This document shows positions 43,121 through 51,969 of a stretch of 64,000 nt of DNA, one piece after another (the stretch's first letter is position 1; each line of letters begins with the position of its first letter). The DNA is from Micromonospora sp. WMMD1128. GTDB lineage: Bacteria > Actinomycetota > Actinomycetes > Mycobacteriales > Micromonosporaceae. The notes beneath the pieces were generated by a model. It saw nothing but the letters and a program-made list of their open reading frames with translations, did not search any database and had not been told where the DNA came from. The stretch covers positions 5,234,001-5,298,000 of the forward strand of contig NZ_CP114902.1 in NCBI RefSeq assembly GCF_027497235.1, read 5' to 3'. The translations under genes were made by a program, and so were the position numbers.

Positions 43121-44367
43121 CCGTTTTCCTCCGGCGACGCCGGCAGGGTGGCGTGGACCCGCCACCGCTCCCCCGCCGGGCCGGCGACGAGCCGCCCGCC
43201 GAGCAGCAGCACCCGTTCCCGCATGCCGTCCAGCCCGCGCCCGCCGCCGGTCGCCCGTTCCGCGCCGCGCACGGCGTTGACCAGCTCGATCTCCAACCCT
43301 TCCGGGGGTACGGCGACCCGCAGCGTGACCGGCCCCCGGCCGTGTCTGGCCGCGTTGGTCAGCCCTTCCTGCACGATCCGGTAGCCCTCGCGGGACACCA
43401 CCGCGGGCAGCGCGTCCAGCGGGCCGGCGACCCGGGACTCGACGACCAGCCCGGCGGCCCGGGCGGCGGCGACCAGCCCGTCCAGCCCGGCCAGGGTGTG
43501 CTGCGGCGCGGTGGGCGCGGCCGGCCGCCCGGAGTCGGTCTCGCGGAGCAGCCCGAGCACCTGGTCGAGGTCGTCCATGGCCCGCCGGCTGGTCTCCTCG
43601 ATGGCCCGCAGCGCACGCCTGGTGAACTCCGGGTCGGTGTCGAGCAACTCCCGCCCGGCGCCGGCCTGGAGCGTCGCCACGGTCAGCGCGTGCCCCACCG
43701 AGTCGTGCAGTTCCCGGGCCAGCCGGTTGCGCTCGGCCAGCCGGACGGCGCGGGCCTCCAGCGCGGCGATCCGCTCGGCCTGGGCCGGGCCGAGCAACAC
43801 CGGCGCCATCGAGGCGGCGAGCGCGCCCAGCCCGGCCACCGCGTAGCCGAGCGCGACGAGCACAGCCACCCCGGCCAGCCCGGCCGGCACCGGGCGGGCC
43901 GGGTCGAACGGGCCGACGCGCTCGTCCGACACCGCGCCGACGTCCACCCCGACCAGTCCGGCGACGAAGACGAGCGCCATCGGGAACGCGCTGATCGCGG
44001 CGAACAGCACCGCCACGCCGGTGCCGAGGTGCACGGCGATCCAGAGCGCGGAGCGCAACCGCGTCTCCCGGTCGAGGCGGTGGCCCGGCAGCGGCTCCGG
44101 CAGGTCGACCGCGAGCAGCGCCCGGGCGGCGGCGATCTCCAGCGCCCGGCTGCCGGCCAGGAACACCGGCACCACGGCCAGCCCGACGCCGACAAGCAGC
44201 AGCCCGATCCCGAGCGGGCGCGGCACCCCCGCACTCGTCAGCAGTCGCGCGAACGCCACCACCAGCAGCACGTACGGCAGCGCGAGCACGCCGCCGAGAA
44301 GCAGGAACACGGCCCGCCGCCAGGTGCTGCCGCGCACCAGCGGCGCGAACACCCCCCGGACCGTCAT
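43117..44367 (-). CDS. sensor histidine kinase (HisKA_3, NarX/DesK type)
   Basis: 416 residues. About five membrane segments in the first 205 residues, dimerisation/phospho-acceptor motif [11 protein letters not shown] near 220, HATPase N-box LTNAARHG and G-box [13 protein letters not shown]. Cognate to the overlapping LuxR regulator. Short external loops suggest membrane-stress sensing. Confidence 0.9.
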   Translation of the reverse strand: MTVRGVFAPLVRGSTWRRAVFLLLGGVLALPYVLLVVAFARLLTSAGVPRPLGIGLLLVGVGLAVVPVFLAGSRALEIAAARALLAVDLPEPLPGHRLDRETRLRSALWIAVHLGTGVAVLFAAISAFPMALVFVAGLVGVDVGAVSDERVGPFDPARPVPAGLAGVAVLVALGYAVAGLGALAASMAPVLLGPAQAERIAALEARAVRLAERNRLARELHDSVGHALTVATLQAGAGRELLDTDPEFTRRALRAIEETSRRAMDDLDQVLGLLRETDSGRPAAPTAPQHTLAGLDGLVAAARAAGLVVESRVAGPLDALPAVVSREGYRIVQEGLTNAARHGRGPVTLRVAVPPEGLEIELVNAVRGAERATGGGRGLDGMRERVLLLGGRLVAGPAGERWRVHATLPASPEENG

Positions 44368-44427
44368 CAGGTCATTGTCCCGCCGCCGCCCGCCGGGCGA
44401 CTCCCCCGCGTCGGGGAGATCAGTCCG

Positions 44428-44925
44428 TCAGCGGTGGTCCCGCACGTAGCGCTGCGGGTTCTTGTCGCGGAACGGCAGGTCCCGGCCGTTCTTGTGCTCG
44501 CCGTAGAAGGTGAGCCAGCGCGCCCCCAACTCGGCCCGCAGTTCCGCGCTCGCGTGCCGGCGGAAGTCGGGCAGCGCCTCGTCCTCCTCCTCGGCGAGAT
44601 GTTCGCTGTTCTCCCTACGGGCGTTGCCCACGGCCGTCCACCAGGCGTCCGAGCCGACCTCGTGCAGCTTGGCCTCGGCGATCGCGTCGCGGATCTTGTT
44701 GTGGTCGCCGATGGCGTCGGCGGTCTCGTCCTCGCCGTCGTCGCCGTGCTTCACCAGGTGCGGGTAGAGGATCGCCTCCTCCGCCTCGGCGTGGATGTCC
44801 AGGTGCAGGGCGAGCGCCTCCCAGACCGCAAGCATCTCGGCCGGGTCGCGGGCGTCGTCGAGCCGGGCGAAGCCGCGCCGGAAGGCGGCGTGGTCGTCCA
44901 GGATCAGTGCGGTGATGTCGTCCAT
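44428..44925 (-). CDS. hemerythrin HHE domain protein
   Basis: 165 residues. Helix-bundle iron-site pattern: DDHAAFRRGF, HLDIHAEAEEAILYPHL, DHNKIRDAI and NSEHLAEEEDEALPDF. Probably senses or stores O2/NO or protects iron-sulfur proteins. It starts 4 nt after the stop of the upstream aldo/keto reductase on the same strand. Confidence 0.88.
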   Translation of the reverse strand: MDDITALILDDHAAFRRGFARLDDARDPAEMLAVWEALALHLDIHAEAEEAILYPHLVKHGDDGEDETADAIGDHNKIRDAIAEAKLHEVGSDAWWTAVGNARRENSEHLAEEEDEALPDFRRHASAELRAELGARWLTFYGEHKNGRDLPFRDKNPQRYVRDHR

Positions 44926-44929
44926 GTGG

Positions 44930-45898
44930 TCACTTTCCCAGTCGGGCGCGGATCATCCGGGGCACCGCGGCCAGGCCGGTGACCGGCCGGAACGCGTGTG
45001 CGGCGGCGACCAGCGCGGCGTACTCGTCGTCGGTCAGGTCGATCTCGGCGGCGGCGGCGTTGCGTTCCACCTGCTCCACCCCGGACGCGCCGGGGATGGC
45101 CACCACGTTGGGGTGCCGCAGCACGTACGCCAACGCGATCTGGCTGGGCGTGGCGTCGTGCGCGTCGGCCACCTCGCGCAGCGTGGCGATGAGCTGGGCG
45201 CCGCGCGCCAGGTTCTCCGGCAGGAAGTACGGGTTGGCGCGGCGCACCGCGCCGGCCGGCGGGTTCGAGGCGTCGTAGCGGCCGGAGAGGAACCCCTGCG
45301 CCAGCGGGCTGTACGCGATGACGATCCGGCCGGCCTGCTCCGCGTACGGGATCAGGTCCTCCTCCGGGCCGCGGTCGATCATGCTGTAGCGGACCTGGTT
45401 GCTCAGCACCCGGCGGCCCAGCGCGGCCTCGGCGAACCGCCACCGGCGCAGGTCGTAGTTGCTGACGCCGACCTCGCCGACCAGCCCGACGTCCTGCAAC
45501 GAGCGCATACCGCGCATGGTGGTGGTGTCGGCGACCACCGGGTTGGCCTGGTGCACCTGGTAGAGGTCGATGCCGTCGACGCCGAGCCGGGCCGCGGAGG
45601 CGACCGCCCGCTGCTGCACCACCGGCGCGACCGGCAGCAGCGGGAAGATCTTGCTGGCCACCACGACCTTGGCCCGGTCGCCACCCAGCGCCGCGCCGAG
45701 GATGCGTTCGCTGCGGCCGAAGCCGTACATCTCGGCGGTGTCGAAGAGGGTGACCCCGAGGTCGAGCGCCCGCCGCACGATCTCGGCGGCCCGGCGTTCG
45801 TAGTCGGGGCCGTAGCCCCACTCGCGGGAGCCGAACTGCCACGTGCCGAGGCCGATCTTCGAGATGGGCTTGGGGGTGTCGAGCCGCACGAAACGCAT
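44930..45898 (-). CDS. aldo/keto reductase
   Basis: 322 residues, AKR barrel with the catalytic Asp-Tyr-Lys-His set visible (LFDTAEMYG, VVASKI, QVHQAN) and NADP-binding VVAIPGASGVEQVERN. Related to YajO/PhdYcsN-type general reductases. Divergent from a second AKR gene with a 66-bp shared promoter region. Confidence 0.9.
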   Translation of the reverse strand: MRFVRLDTPKPISKIGLGTWQFGSREWGYGPDYERRAAEIVRRALDLGVTLFDTAEMYGFGRSERILGAALGGDRAKVVVASKIFPLLPVAPVVQQRAVASAARLGVDGIDLYQVHQANPVVADTTTMRGMRSLQDVGLVGEVGVSNYDLRRWRFAEAALGRRVLSNQVRYSMIDRGPEEDLIPYAEQAGRIVIAYSPLAQGFLSGRYDASNPPAGAVRRANPYFLPENLARGAQLIATLREVADAHDATPSQIALAYVLRHPNVVAIPGASGVEQVERNAAAAEIDLTDDEYAALVAAAHAFRPVTGLAAVPRMIRARLGK

Positions 45899-45964
45899 GA
45901 CCTCGACGCTACCCGCGCCGGTGGCAACCACACGTCCGTTCGCCGGTGGCGGCAGAATGATCTG

Positions 45965-46954
45965 GTGACCTACCTCGCCAGCGACGACCGTTACGACTCG
46001 ATGCACTACCGGCGCAGTGGCCGCAGTGGGCTCAAGCTGCCCGTCATCTCCCTCGGGCTGTGGCACAACTTCGGGCCGGACCGGCCGTTCGAGCGGCAGC
46101 GCGACATCGTCCGCCGCGCCTTCGACCTCGGCATCACCCACTTCGACCTGGCCAACAACTACGGCCCGCCGCCGGGCGCGGCGGAGGAGGCGTTCGGCCG
46201 GCTGCTCGCCACCGACCTGAAGCCGTACCGGGACGAGCTCGTGGTGTCCAGCAAGGCCGGCTACCTGATGTGGCCCGGCCCGTACGGCGAGTGGGGTTCC
46301 CGCAAGTATCTGATCTCGTCGCTGGACCAGTCGCTGCGCCGGATGGGGCTGGATTACGTCGACGTCTTCTACTCGCACCGCGTCGACCCGGAGACCCCAC
46401 TGGAGGAGACGATGGGCGCGCTCGACGCGATCGTCCGCTCCGGCCGGGCGCTCTACGTCGGCATCTCCAACTACAACTCGGAGCAGACCGCCCGGGCCGC
46501 CGAGATCCTCCGCGACCTGGGCACCCCGCTGCTCATCAACCAACCCTCGTACTCGATGCTCAACCGCTGGACCGAGTCCGACGGGCTGCTGGACACGCTG
46601 GCCCAGGTCGGCGCCGGGTGCATCGCGTTCAGCCCGCTGGCCCAGGGCCTGCTCACCGACCGTTACCTGGACGGCATTCCGGCCGACTCGCGTGTGCGGA
46701 CGAGCGTCTTCCTCAACGAGAGCGACCTGGACGAGGCGAAGATGGCGACCGTCCGCGCGCTCGCCGAGGTGGCCCGGCGGCGGGGGCAGACCCTGGCCCA
46801 GCTCGCCCTGGTGTGGGCGCTGCGCGACCCGCGGATGACCAGCCTGATCATCGGCGCGAGCAGCGTCGCCCAACTGGAGGGCAACGTCGCCGCGCTCGAC
46901 GACCTGGACCTCGCCGGGGAGGACCTGGCCGAGATCGAGCGCCTGCTCGGCTGA
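45965..46954 (+). CDS. aldo/keto reductase, YghZ/MgrA-like
   Basis: 329 residues. The N-terminal MHYRRSGRSGLKLPVISLGLWHNFG, GWTFDLANNYGPPPGAAEEAFG-like text, SSKAGYLMWPGPYGEWGSRKYL and YSHRVDPETPLEETMGAL match L-glyceraldehyde-3-phosphate reductases (and Kv-beta-like AKRs). Catalytic D, Y, K and H are present. GTG start. Confidence 0.9.
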   Translation: MTYLASDDRYDSMHYRRSGRSGLKLPVISLGLWHNFGPDRPFERQRDIVRRAFDLGITHFDLANNYGPPPGAAEEAFGRLLATDLKPYRDELVVSSKAGYLMWPGPYGEWGSRKYLISSLDQSLRRMGLDYVDVFYSHRVDPETPLEETMGALDAIVRSGRALYVGISNYNSEQTARAAEILRDLGTPLLINQPSYSMLNRWTESDGLLDTLAQVGAGCIAFSPLAQGLLTDRYLDGIPADSRVRTSVFLNESDLDEAKMATVRALAEVARRRGQTLAQLALVWALRDPRMTSLIIGASSVAQLEGNVAALDDLDLAGEDLAEIERLLG

Positions 46955-46957
46955 GCG

Positions 46958-47869
46958 TCACCAGATCCGGCGCCGCCCGGCGCGGTGGTTGCGCACCCCG
47001 CACGGCCGCCCGGGCGGCGGCCCGCCGGCCCGTCGCCGGCGCAGGCCGACCACCGCGGCGAGCATCGCGGCGACCACCACCGCCGCCGCGCCGATGACGA
47101 GCGGCCGGGACAGCGGGCCGGTCTCGGTCACCGCCGCGACCGGCACCCCCGGCTCGTCGCCGGTCGCCGCCTCGGCGAGGGTACGCGGAGACGCCGCGCC
47201 CGTCGCCGGTGTCGCCTTCCGGGTGGCCCGTGCCCCGGAGCCGCCCGAGGCCGCCCGGAAGACGACGTCGGAGCAGGAGTAGTAGGTGTCCTGGGTGTTC
47301 GAGTTCTGCCAGACGACGTAGATGAGGTGCCGCCCGGTGCGTCCGGTCGGCAGCCGCCCCGGCATCTCGTACGCGCCGTCGCGGATCGGCGGGTCGGTGA
47401 CCGCCAGGAACGGCTTGCTCTCGACGTCCGCCCAGGTCAGTCGCCGGTCCGGGGCGTACGAGTCGGTGGTGACGTAGAACCGGAACGTGCCCTTGTGCGG
47501 GATCGTGGTGCGGTAGCGGAAGGTGTGCCGGGCGCCGGCGGTCAACGTGGTGGCCGGCCAGTCGGCCCGGGGCAGGTCCAGCCCCCGGTAGGCGGAGAGG
47601 CCGCCGCTGCACAGCTCCCCGTCCGGGATGCGTTCCCGGTCCCGCCCGTCGATGCGCGCCACCCGGATGTTGTCCCACTCGCGCACCGCCGCCCCGGCGG
47701 CGATCGCGGCCCGGCAGGCGGGCGTCTCCGCCCGGCCCCCCTCCGGTCCGCAGGCCGCCCCACGGCTCATCGGGCTGGTCGGCGCGCCGTGGGCGCTTGC
47801 CGGCACGGCGGTGAGCGGCAGCGTCGCGGCGACGGCGGCGAACGCGACGAGCGCGCGACGTGTGCCCAT
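46958..47869 (-). CDS. AA10 lytic polysaccharide monooxygenase with C-terminal membrane anchor
   Basis: 303 residues. Signal peptide ends PASA, so the mature protein begins HGAPTSPMSRG, supplying the N-terminal His of the copper histidine brace; the second His is likely in ARHTFRYRTTIPHKG. Four or more Cys suit disulphides. Instead of a CBM, the tail has a low-complexity linker, a TM helix (LVIGAAAVVVAAMLAAVVGL) and RRRRAGG, implying anchoring at the cell surface. ATG 47869 has AGGAGG 8 nt upstream. Acts oxidatively on chitin or cellulose. Confidence 0.88.
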   Translation of the reverse strand: MGTRRALVAFAAVAATLPLTAVPASAHGAPTSPMSRGAACGPEGGRAETPACRAAIAAGAAVREWDNIRVARIDGRDRERIPDGELCSGGLSAYRGLDLPRADWPATTLTAGARHTFRYRTTIPHKGTFRFYVTTDSYAPDRRLTWADVESKPFLAVTDPPIRDGAYEMPGRLPTGRTGRHLIYVVWQNSNTQDTYYSCSDVVFRAASGGSGARATRKATPATGAASPRTLAEAATGDEPGVPVAAVTETGPLSRPLVIGAAAVVVAAMLAAVVGLRRRRAGGPPPGRPCGVRNHRAGRRRIW

Positions 47870-48032
47870 GTGATCGACCTCCTGGGCGTTGGTACGGACG
47901 CGGAACCGCAATGGTTCGATCCCCATCGGTGCCATGACCGGCCAGGCTCGGCCGACCGAACGGACAACCGGGGCGGCGCGGTGCCCCGGGCGGGCCCTAG
48001 AGTGACGGCACCCTGTCATCGAGGAGTGCGCC

Positions 48033-50264
48033 TTGTCCGAGCCGGAACAGCCTTCCGAGCCGCCCCGCGCCGCCACCGCGGACGGGCCTCCGCCGGGCGA
48101 CGCGCCTCCCGCCATCCAGCCGTACCTGCTGGTGCTGCCCACGATGGAGGGCGCACCGCCCCCGGTGCCGTGGCCCGGCGCGGAGGGCTGGGCGATCCCG
48201 GTCACCGTGCCCCCCGGCACCCAGGGGTACGCGCTGTTCCTGCCGCTGGTCCCGGGCGGCGCGCCGACGCCCGGCGTGCCCAGCCAGGCGACCGCCCCGG
48301 CCGTGGAGAACCCGACCAGCGCGAGCCCGACCAGCGCAAGCCCGACCAAGCCGGCGGACGCCGCCCCGGCCGCGGAGAACCCGACCGGCGCAAGCCCGAC
48401 CAAGCCGGCGGACGCCGCGCCTGCCGTGGAGAGCCGAACCGGCACGAGCCCGACCAAGCCGGCGGACGCCGCACCGGTCGGGGAGGACCCGGCCGGCGCG
48501 AGCCCGACCGGTCCGACGGTCTCCGCCGCGACGGGCGCCGGGCCGGTCGCCCCTGGGGCCGCCCCGACGACCGCCGCCGTGCATACCGTGCCGACGGCGG
48601 GCGCGCCGGACAGTCCGCCGGTGACCGCCGGGCACGTCTCTCCGACCGTCCACGGCGCAGCGGCGCCGCCGGTGCCCGGACCGGGACACCCGGACCCGCG
48701 GCCCTGGGTGCACTACCCGCCGGCGCCGGGCTGGGCGGCCCGACCGCCGACGCCCCGCACCTCCTTCCTCGGCGCCCGGTGGCCCGGCCCGAAGCCGGCC
48801 ACCGGCCGGGCGGTTCCGCTCGCGGTGCTGGCCGGCGCGCTCGGCAGCGCGATCTTCGTGCCGCTGAGCCGGGTCGGCATCGGCTGGTTCCTCGGCTGGC
48901 TCACGCTCACGGTCGCGGTGCTGCTGGCGGTCCGGCCCCGGGCCGCCGAGCTGCCCCGCACCGACCGGCTGATCCGCGCCGGCTGGGCGGTTGCCGCCCT
49001 GGCCCTGCTCGCCGTGCCGGCGTTCCGCAACGCCTGGTGGCTGGTGACGTTCTGCGTGCTCGGCGCGCTGGGCTGCGCCACCCTCGCCATCGTCGGCGGC
49101 CGGCTGGTCCGTTCGATCCTGTTCGGCCTGCTCGCCACGCCGTTCGCGGCGCTGCGTGGCCTGCCCTGGGTACGCCGGCACGTCGCTGCCTCGCCGCAGG
49201 TGACCACCGTCCGCAAGGTCACCGTCTCGGTGGTCGCCACGCTCGTGGTGCTCGTGGTCTTCGGCAGCCTGCTCGCCTCGGCCGACGCGGCGTTCGCCGA
49301 GGCGCTCGGCGCGCTCGTACCCGAGGTCGAGGTCGGTTCGGTCTTCCGCGGGCTGTTCCTGGCCGCGGTGGGCGGGCTGATCGCGGTCGCCGCGGTCTAC
49401 ACGCTTGCCGCCCCACCCGACCTGTCCACCGTGGACCGGCCGGGCCGGCGCCGCCTCGGCCTGCTGGAGTGGGCACCTGCCATCGGGGCGTTGACCCTGC
49501 TCTTCGCCGGCTTCGTGGTGGTGCAGTTCACCGTGCTCTTCGGCGGCCAGCGGCATGTGCAGAAGGTCGCCGGGCTCAGCTATGCCGAATACGCCCGCAG
49601 CGGTTTCTGGCAGCTGCTCTTCGTCACGCTGCTGACCGTGGCGGTGCTCGGCGGCGTGACCCGCTGGGCCGGCCGGGAGCGGTCGGTCGAGCGCACCCTG
49701 CTGCGCGTACTGCTCGGTCTGCTCAGCGCGCTGAGTGTGGTGATCGTGGCGTCGGCGCTGTCCCGCATGTGGGCCTACCAGAAGGTCTACAGCTTCACCG
49801 GCGAGCGGATCTTCGTGATGGCGTTCGAGCTGATGCTGGGCGCGGTCTTCCTGATGATCCTGGCGGCCGGCGTGCGGTGGCAGGGCCGGTGGATCCCCGG
49901 CGCCACGGTGGCGCTGGCCGTGGCGATGCTGCTCGGCCTCGCGGTGCTCAACCCGGAGGACTACGCGGCCCGACGCAACACCCTGCGGTACGAGCAGACC
50001 GGCAAGATCGACGCCTGGTACCTGCGGGCGCTGTCCGCCGACGCCACGCCCGCTCTCACCCGGCTCCCCGACCCGGTGCGCCGGTGCACGCTGAGCTGGA
50101 TCGCCGACGAACTCGACGAGCCCGATCCGTGGTACGCCTGGAACCTGGGCCGGCACCGGGCCCGCCAGGCCCTCGACCGGGTCGGCCCGGACGCGGTCGG
50201 CGGCCCGAAGGACTGCCGCCGGGCGGACCAGTTCGACCTGCCGAAGACCCGGCGTCCCCGCTGA
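48033..50264 (+). CDS. DUF4173/DUF4153 membrane protein with repetitive N-terminus
   Basis: 743 residues. Residues 1-240 are Pro/Ala/Thr-rich; from about 245 to 640 there are 12 or so membrane segments, then a ~90-residue cytoplasmic tail (RRNTLRYEQTGKIDAWYLRALSADATPALTRLPDP). DUF4173 proteins are of unknown function and are sometimes near regulators. TTG start with GAGGAG 6-7 nt upstream. Divergent from the LPMO gene. Confidence 0.82.
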   Translation: MSEPEQPSEPPRAATADGPPPGDAPPAIQPYLLVLPTMEGAPPPVPWPGAEGWAIPVTVPPGTQGYALFLPLVPGGAPTPGVPSQATAPAVENPTSASPTSASPTKPADAAPAAENPTGASPTKPADAAPAVESRTGTSPTKPADAAPVGEDPAGASPTGPTVSAATGAGPVAPGAAPTTAAVHTVPTAGAPDSPPVTAGHVSPTVHGAAAPPVPGPGHPDPRPWVHYPPAPGWAARPPTPRTSFLGARWPGPKPATGRAVPLAVLAGALGSAIFVPLSRVGIGWFLGWLTLTVAVLLAVRPRAAELPRTDRLIRAGWAVAALALLAVPAFRNAWWLVTFCVLGALGCATLAIVGGRLVRSILFGLLATPFAALRGLPWVRRHVAASPQVTTVRKVTVSVVATLVVLVVFGSLLASADAAFAEALGALVPEVEVGSVFRGLFLAAVGGLIAVAAVYTLAAPPDLSTVDRPGRRRLGLLEWAPAIGALTLLFAGFVVVQFTVLFGGQRHVQKVAGLSYAEYARSGFWQLLFVTLLTVAVLGGVTRWAGRERSVERTLLRVLLGLLSALSVVIVASALSRMWAYQKVYSFTGERIFVMAFELMLGAVFLMILAAGVRWQGRWIPGATVALAVAMLLGLAVLNPEDYAARRNTLRYEQTGKIDAWYLRALSADATPALTRLPDPVRRCTLSWIADELDEPDPWYAWNLGRHRARQALDRVGPDAVGGPKDCRRADQFDLPKTRRPR
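48299..48510. repeat. 54-bp in-frame repeat array
   Basis: Encodes about four versions of an 18-residue unit (ENPTGASPTKPADAAPA and variants), giving a proline-rich spacer in the DUF4173 protein. Copies differ by a few substitutions, so the array is not very recent. Confidence 0.75.
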
Positions 50265-50269
50265 CGCCG

Positions 50270-50302
50270 CCGGCCGGGCCGCGCACGTCGCGGTCCGGCC
50301 GG
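50270..50302. terminator. bidirectional hairpin terminator
   Basis: Arms 50270-50283 and 50289-50302 pair over 14 bp with one mismatch around CACGT, between convergent genes. Confidence 0.55.
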
Positions 50303-50355
50303 ACCGGCGCGCCTCTCCGCTGGCGGCCTCCGGCTGCCTCGACCGCCCGTGGTGC

Positions 50356-51303
50356 TCACCGGCCCGCCGGCGGGTTGCCGCCGTCGACGTGGTGCCGGGG
50401 GCTCACGCCGTACCGCCGTTTGAAGGCCGCGCTCAGCGCGAACGAGCTGCCGTAGCCGACCCGGCGGGCGACCGCGCCGACGGTCGCGTCGGGCTCCCGG
50501 AGCAGATCGGCCGCGAGCGCCAGCCGCCACCCGGTGAGGTACGACATGGGTGGCTCGCCGACCAGTCCGGTGAAGCGCCGGGCGAGCGACGCCCGGGAGA
50601 TCCCGGTCGCCGCGGCCAGGGACGCCACCGTCCACGGGCGGGCGGGATCGTGGTGCAGCATCCGCAGCGCGCGGCCGACCACCGGGTCGGCGTGCGCCCG
50701 GTACCAGGCGGGCGCCGCCCCGGGCCGGGCGAACCACTCGCGCAGCGCGGCGATGAGCAGCAGGTCCAGCAGACGGTCCAGCACGGCCTCCTGACCGAGG
50801 TCGTCCTTGACGATCTCGGTGGCCAGCAGCGGGACCAGCGGGGAGTCCCAGGACGCGCACGGGACGACGGCGAGCGCCGGCAGCGCGTCCAGCAACCGCC
50901 GGCCGACCGCGCCCCGGACCGGGTACGTGCCGGTGAGCAGCACCGTCCGGCCGTCCGGGCCGTTGCCCCAGGTGCGTACGCCCAGCCGCGTCATCTCGTA
51001 CAGCTCGCGCCCGTCCGGTGTGGTGCAGCGCTGGCCGGGGTGGACGACCACCTGCGGCGGCGTGGCCGGATCGTCCGCGACGGTGTACGGAGCCGGGCCG
51101 CGCACGATCGCCACGTCCCCGGTGCCGAGCCGGGCGGCGGCGCCCTGCCCGGGCACGAGCCAGGCGTCCCCGCGCACCACCGCGACGAGGGTGAGCGGTG
51201 CCTCGTCCCGGATCAGCATCGACCAGGGCGGGGTCAGGATCGAACGGAGCAGGAAGGCGCCCCGGGCCCGGGGACCGTCGAGCAGGCCGGCGACGACGTC
51301 CAC
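50356..51303 (-). CDS. AraC-family regulator with cupin domain
   Basis: 315 residues. N-terminal cupin_6-like half (LTLVAVVRGDAWLVPGQGAAARLGTGDVAIVRGPAPYTV), C-terminal AraC HTHs (VASLAAATGISRASLARRFTGLVGEPPMSYLTGWRLALAADLLRE; VGYGSSFALSAAFKRRYGVSPRHH). Divergent from the DUF1772 gene with 71 bp between, the usual arrangement for a regulator and its target. Confidence 0.9.
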   Translation of the reverse strand: MDVVAGLLDGPRARGAFLLRSILTPPWSMLIRDEAPLTLVAVVRGDAWLVPGQGAAARLGTGDVAIVRGPAPYTVADDPATPPQVVVHPGQRCTTPDGRELYEMTRLGVRTWGNGPDGRTVLLTGTYPVRGAVGRRLLDALPALAVVPCASWDSPLVPLLATEIVKDDLGQEAVLDRLLDLLLIAALREWFARPGAAPAWYRAHADPVVGRALRMLHHDPARPWTVASLAAATGISRASLARRFTGLVGEPPMSYLTGWRLALAADLLREPDATVGAVARRVGYGSSFALSAAFKRRYGVSPRHHVDGGNPPAGR

Positions 51304-51374
51304 GGAGACGATTACACATGCAATCGCGCGTCCTGACCATGGGGCGTCTCACCGTCCGGCGGTGAGATGAGCAC

Positions 51375-51854
51375 ATGCGACTCACACAGCACCTGTCGTT
51401 GCTCGGGGCCACTCTCGGGGCCGGCTTGACGGCCGGGCTCTTCGCCGCCTTCTCCTACGCCGTGATGCCGGCGTTGCGGGGCGCGGACGACCGGACGTTC
51501 GTGGACGCGATGCAGCGGATCAACGTGTCCATCGTCAACGGCTGGTTTCTGTTGATCTTCCTGGGCACGCCGGCGCTCACCGCGCTGTCGGCGGTGCTGG
51601 CCGCGCGCGGCGCGGGCCGTCCGGCCCTGCCGTGGATCCTCGGCGGGCTCGCGCTCCACCTGGTGATGGTCGGCATCACGGCGGCGGTCAACGTACCGCT
51701 GAACGACGCGCTCGCGGCGGCCGGCGCGGACGACCTCGACGGCGCTCGGCAGCGTTTCGAGGCCACCTGGGTCACCTGGAACCTGGTCCGAACGCTGGCG
51801 AGCACCGCCGGCTTCGGCGCGCTCTGCTGGGCGCTCGTGGTCGCCGGCCGCTGA
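51375..51854 (+). CDS. DUF1772 (anthrone-oxygenase-like) membrane protein
   Basis: 159 residues, four TM helices, with LTAGLFAAFSYAVMPALRG, NVPLNDALAAAG and FEATWVTWNLVRTLAS typical of DUF1772. Biochemistry of bacterial members is unsettled. Probably controlled by the divergent AraC protein. Confidence 0.88.
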   Translation: MRLTQHLSLLGATLGAGLTAGLFAAFSYAVMPALRGADDRTFVDAMQRINVSIVNGWFLLIFLGTPALTALSAVLAARGAGRPALPWILGGLALHLVMVGITAAVNVPLNDALAAAGADDLDGARQRFEATWVTWNLVRTLASTAGFGALCWALVVAGR

Positions 51855-51969
51855 GGTAAGCCACGCGGCGGCGATCTCGGTCTCGCCCTTGTGGTGGCCC
51901 GAAGTGGTCGAGATCGTCAGCGCAGGAGGAGCGCGCCGTGGCAGCCAGCGCACTGAGTTCCGGCTGCGA

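Noticed and set aside
46985..50455. Long plus-strand frame of over 1100 codons
   Set aside because: It covers the antisense of the LPMO gene and an alternate frame of the DUF4173 gene; Arg/Ala/Gly/Pro-rich with no motifs.
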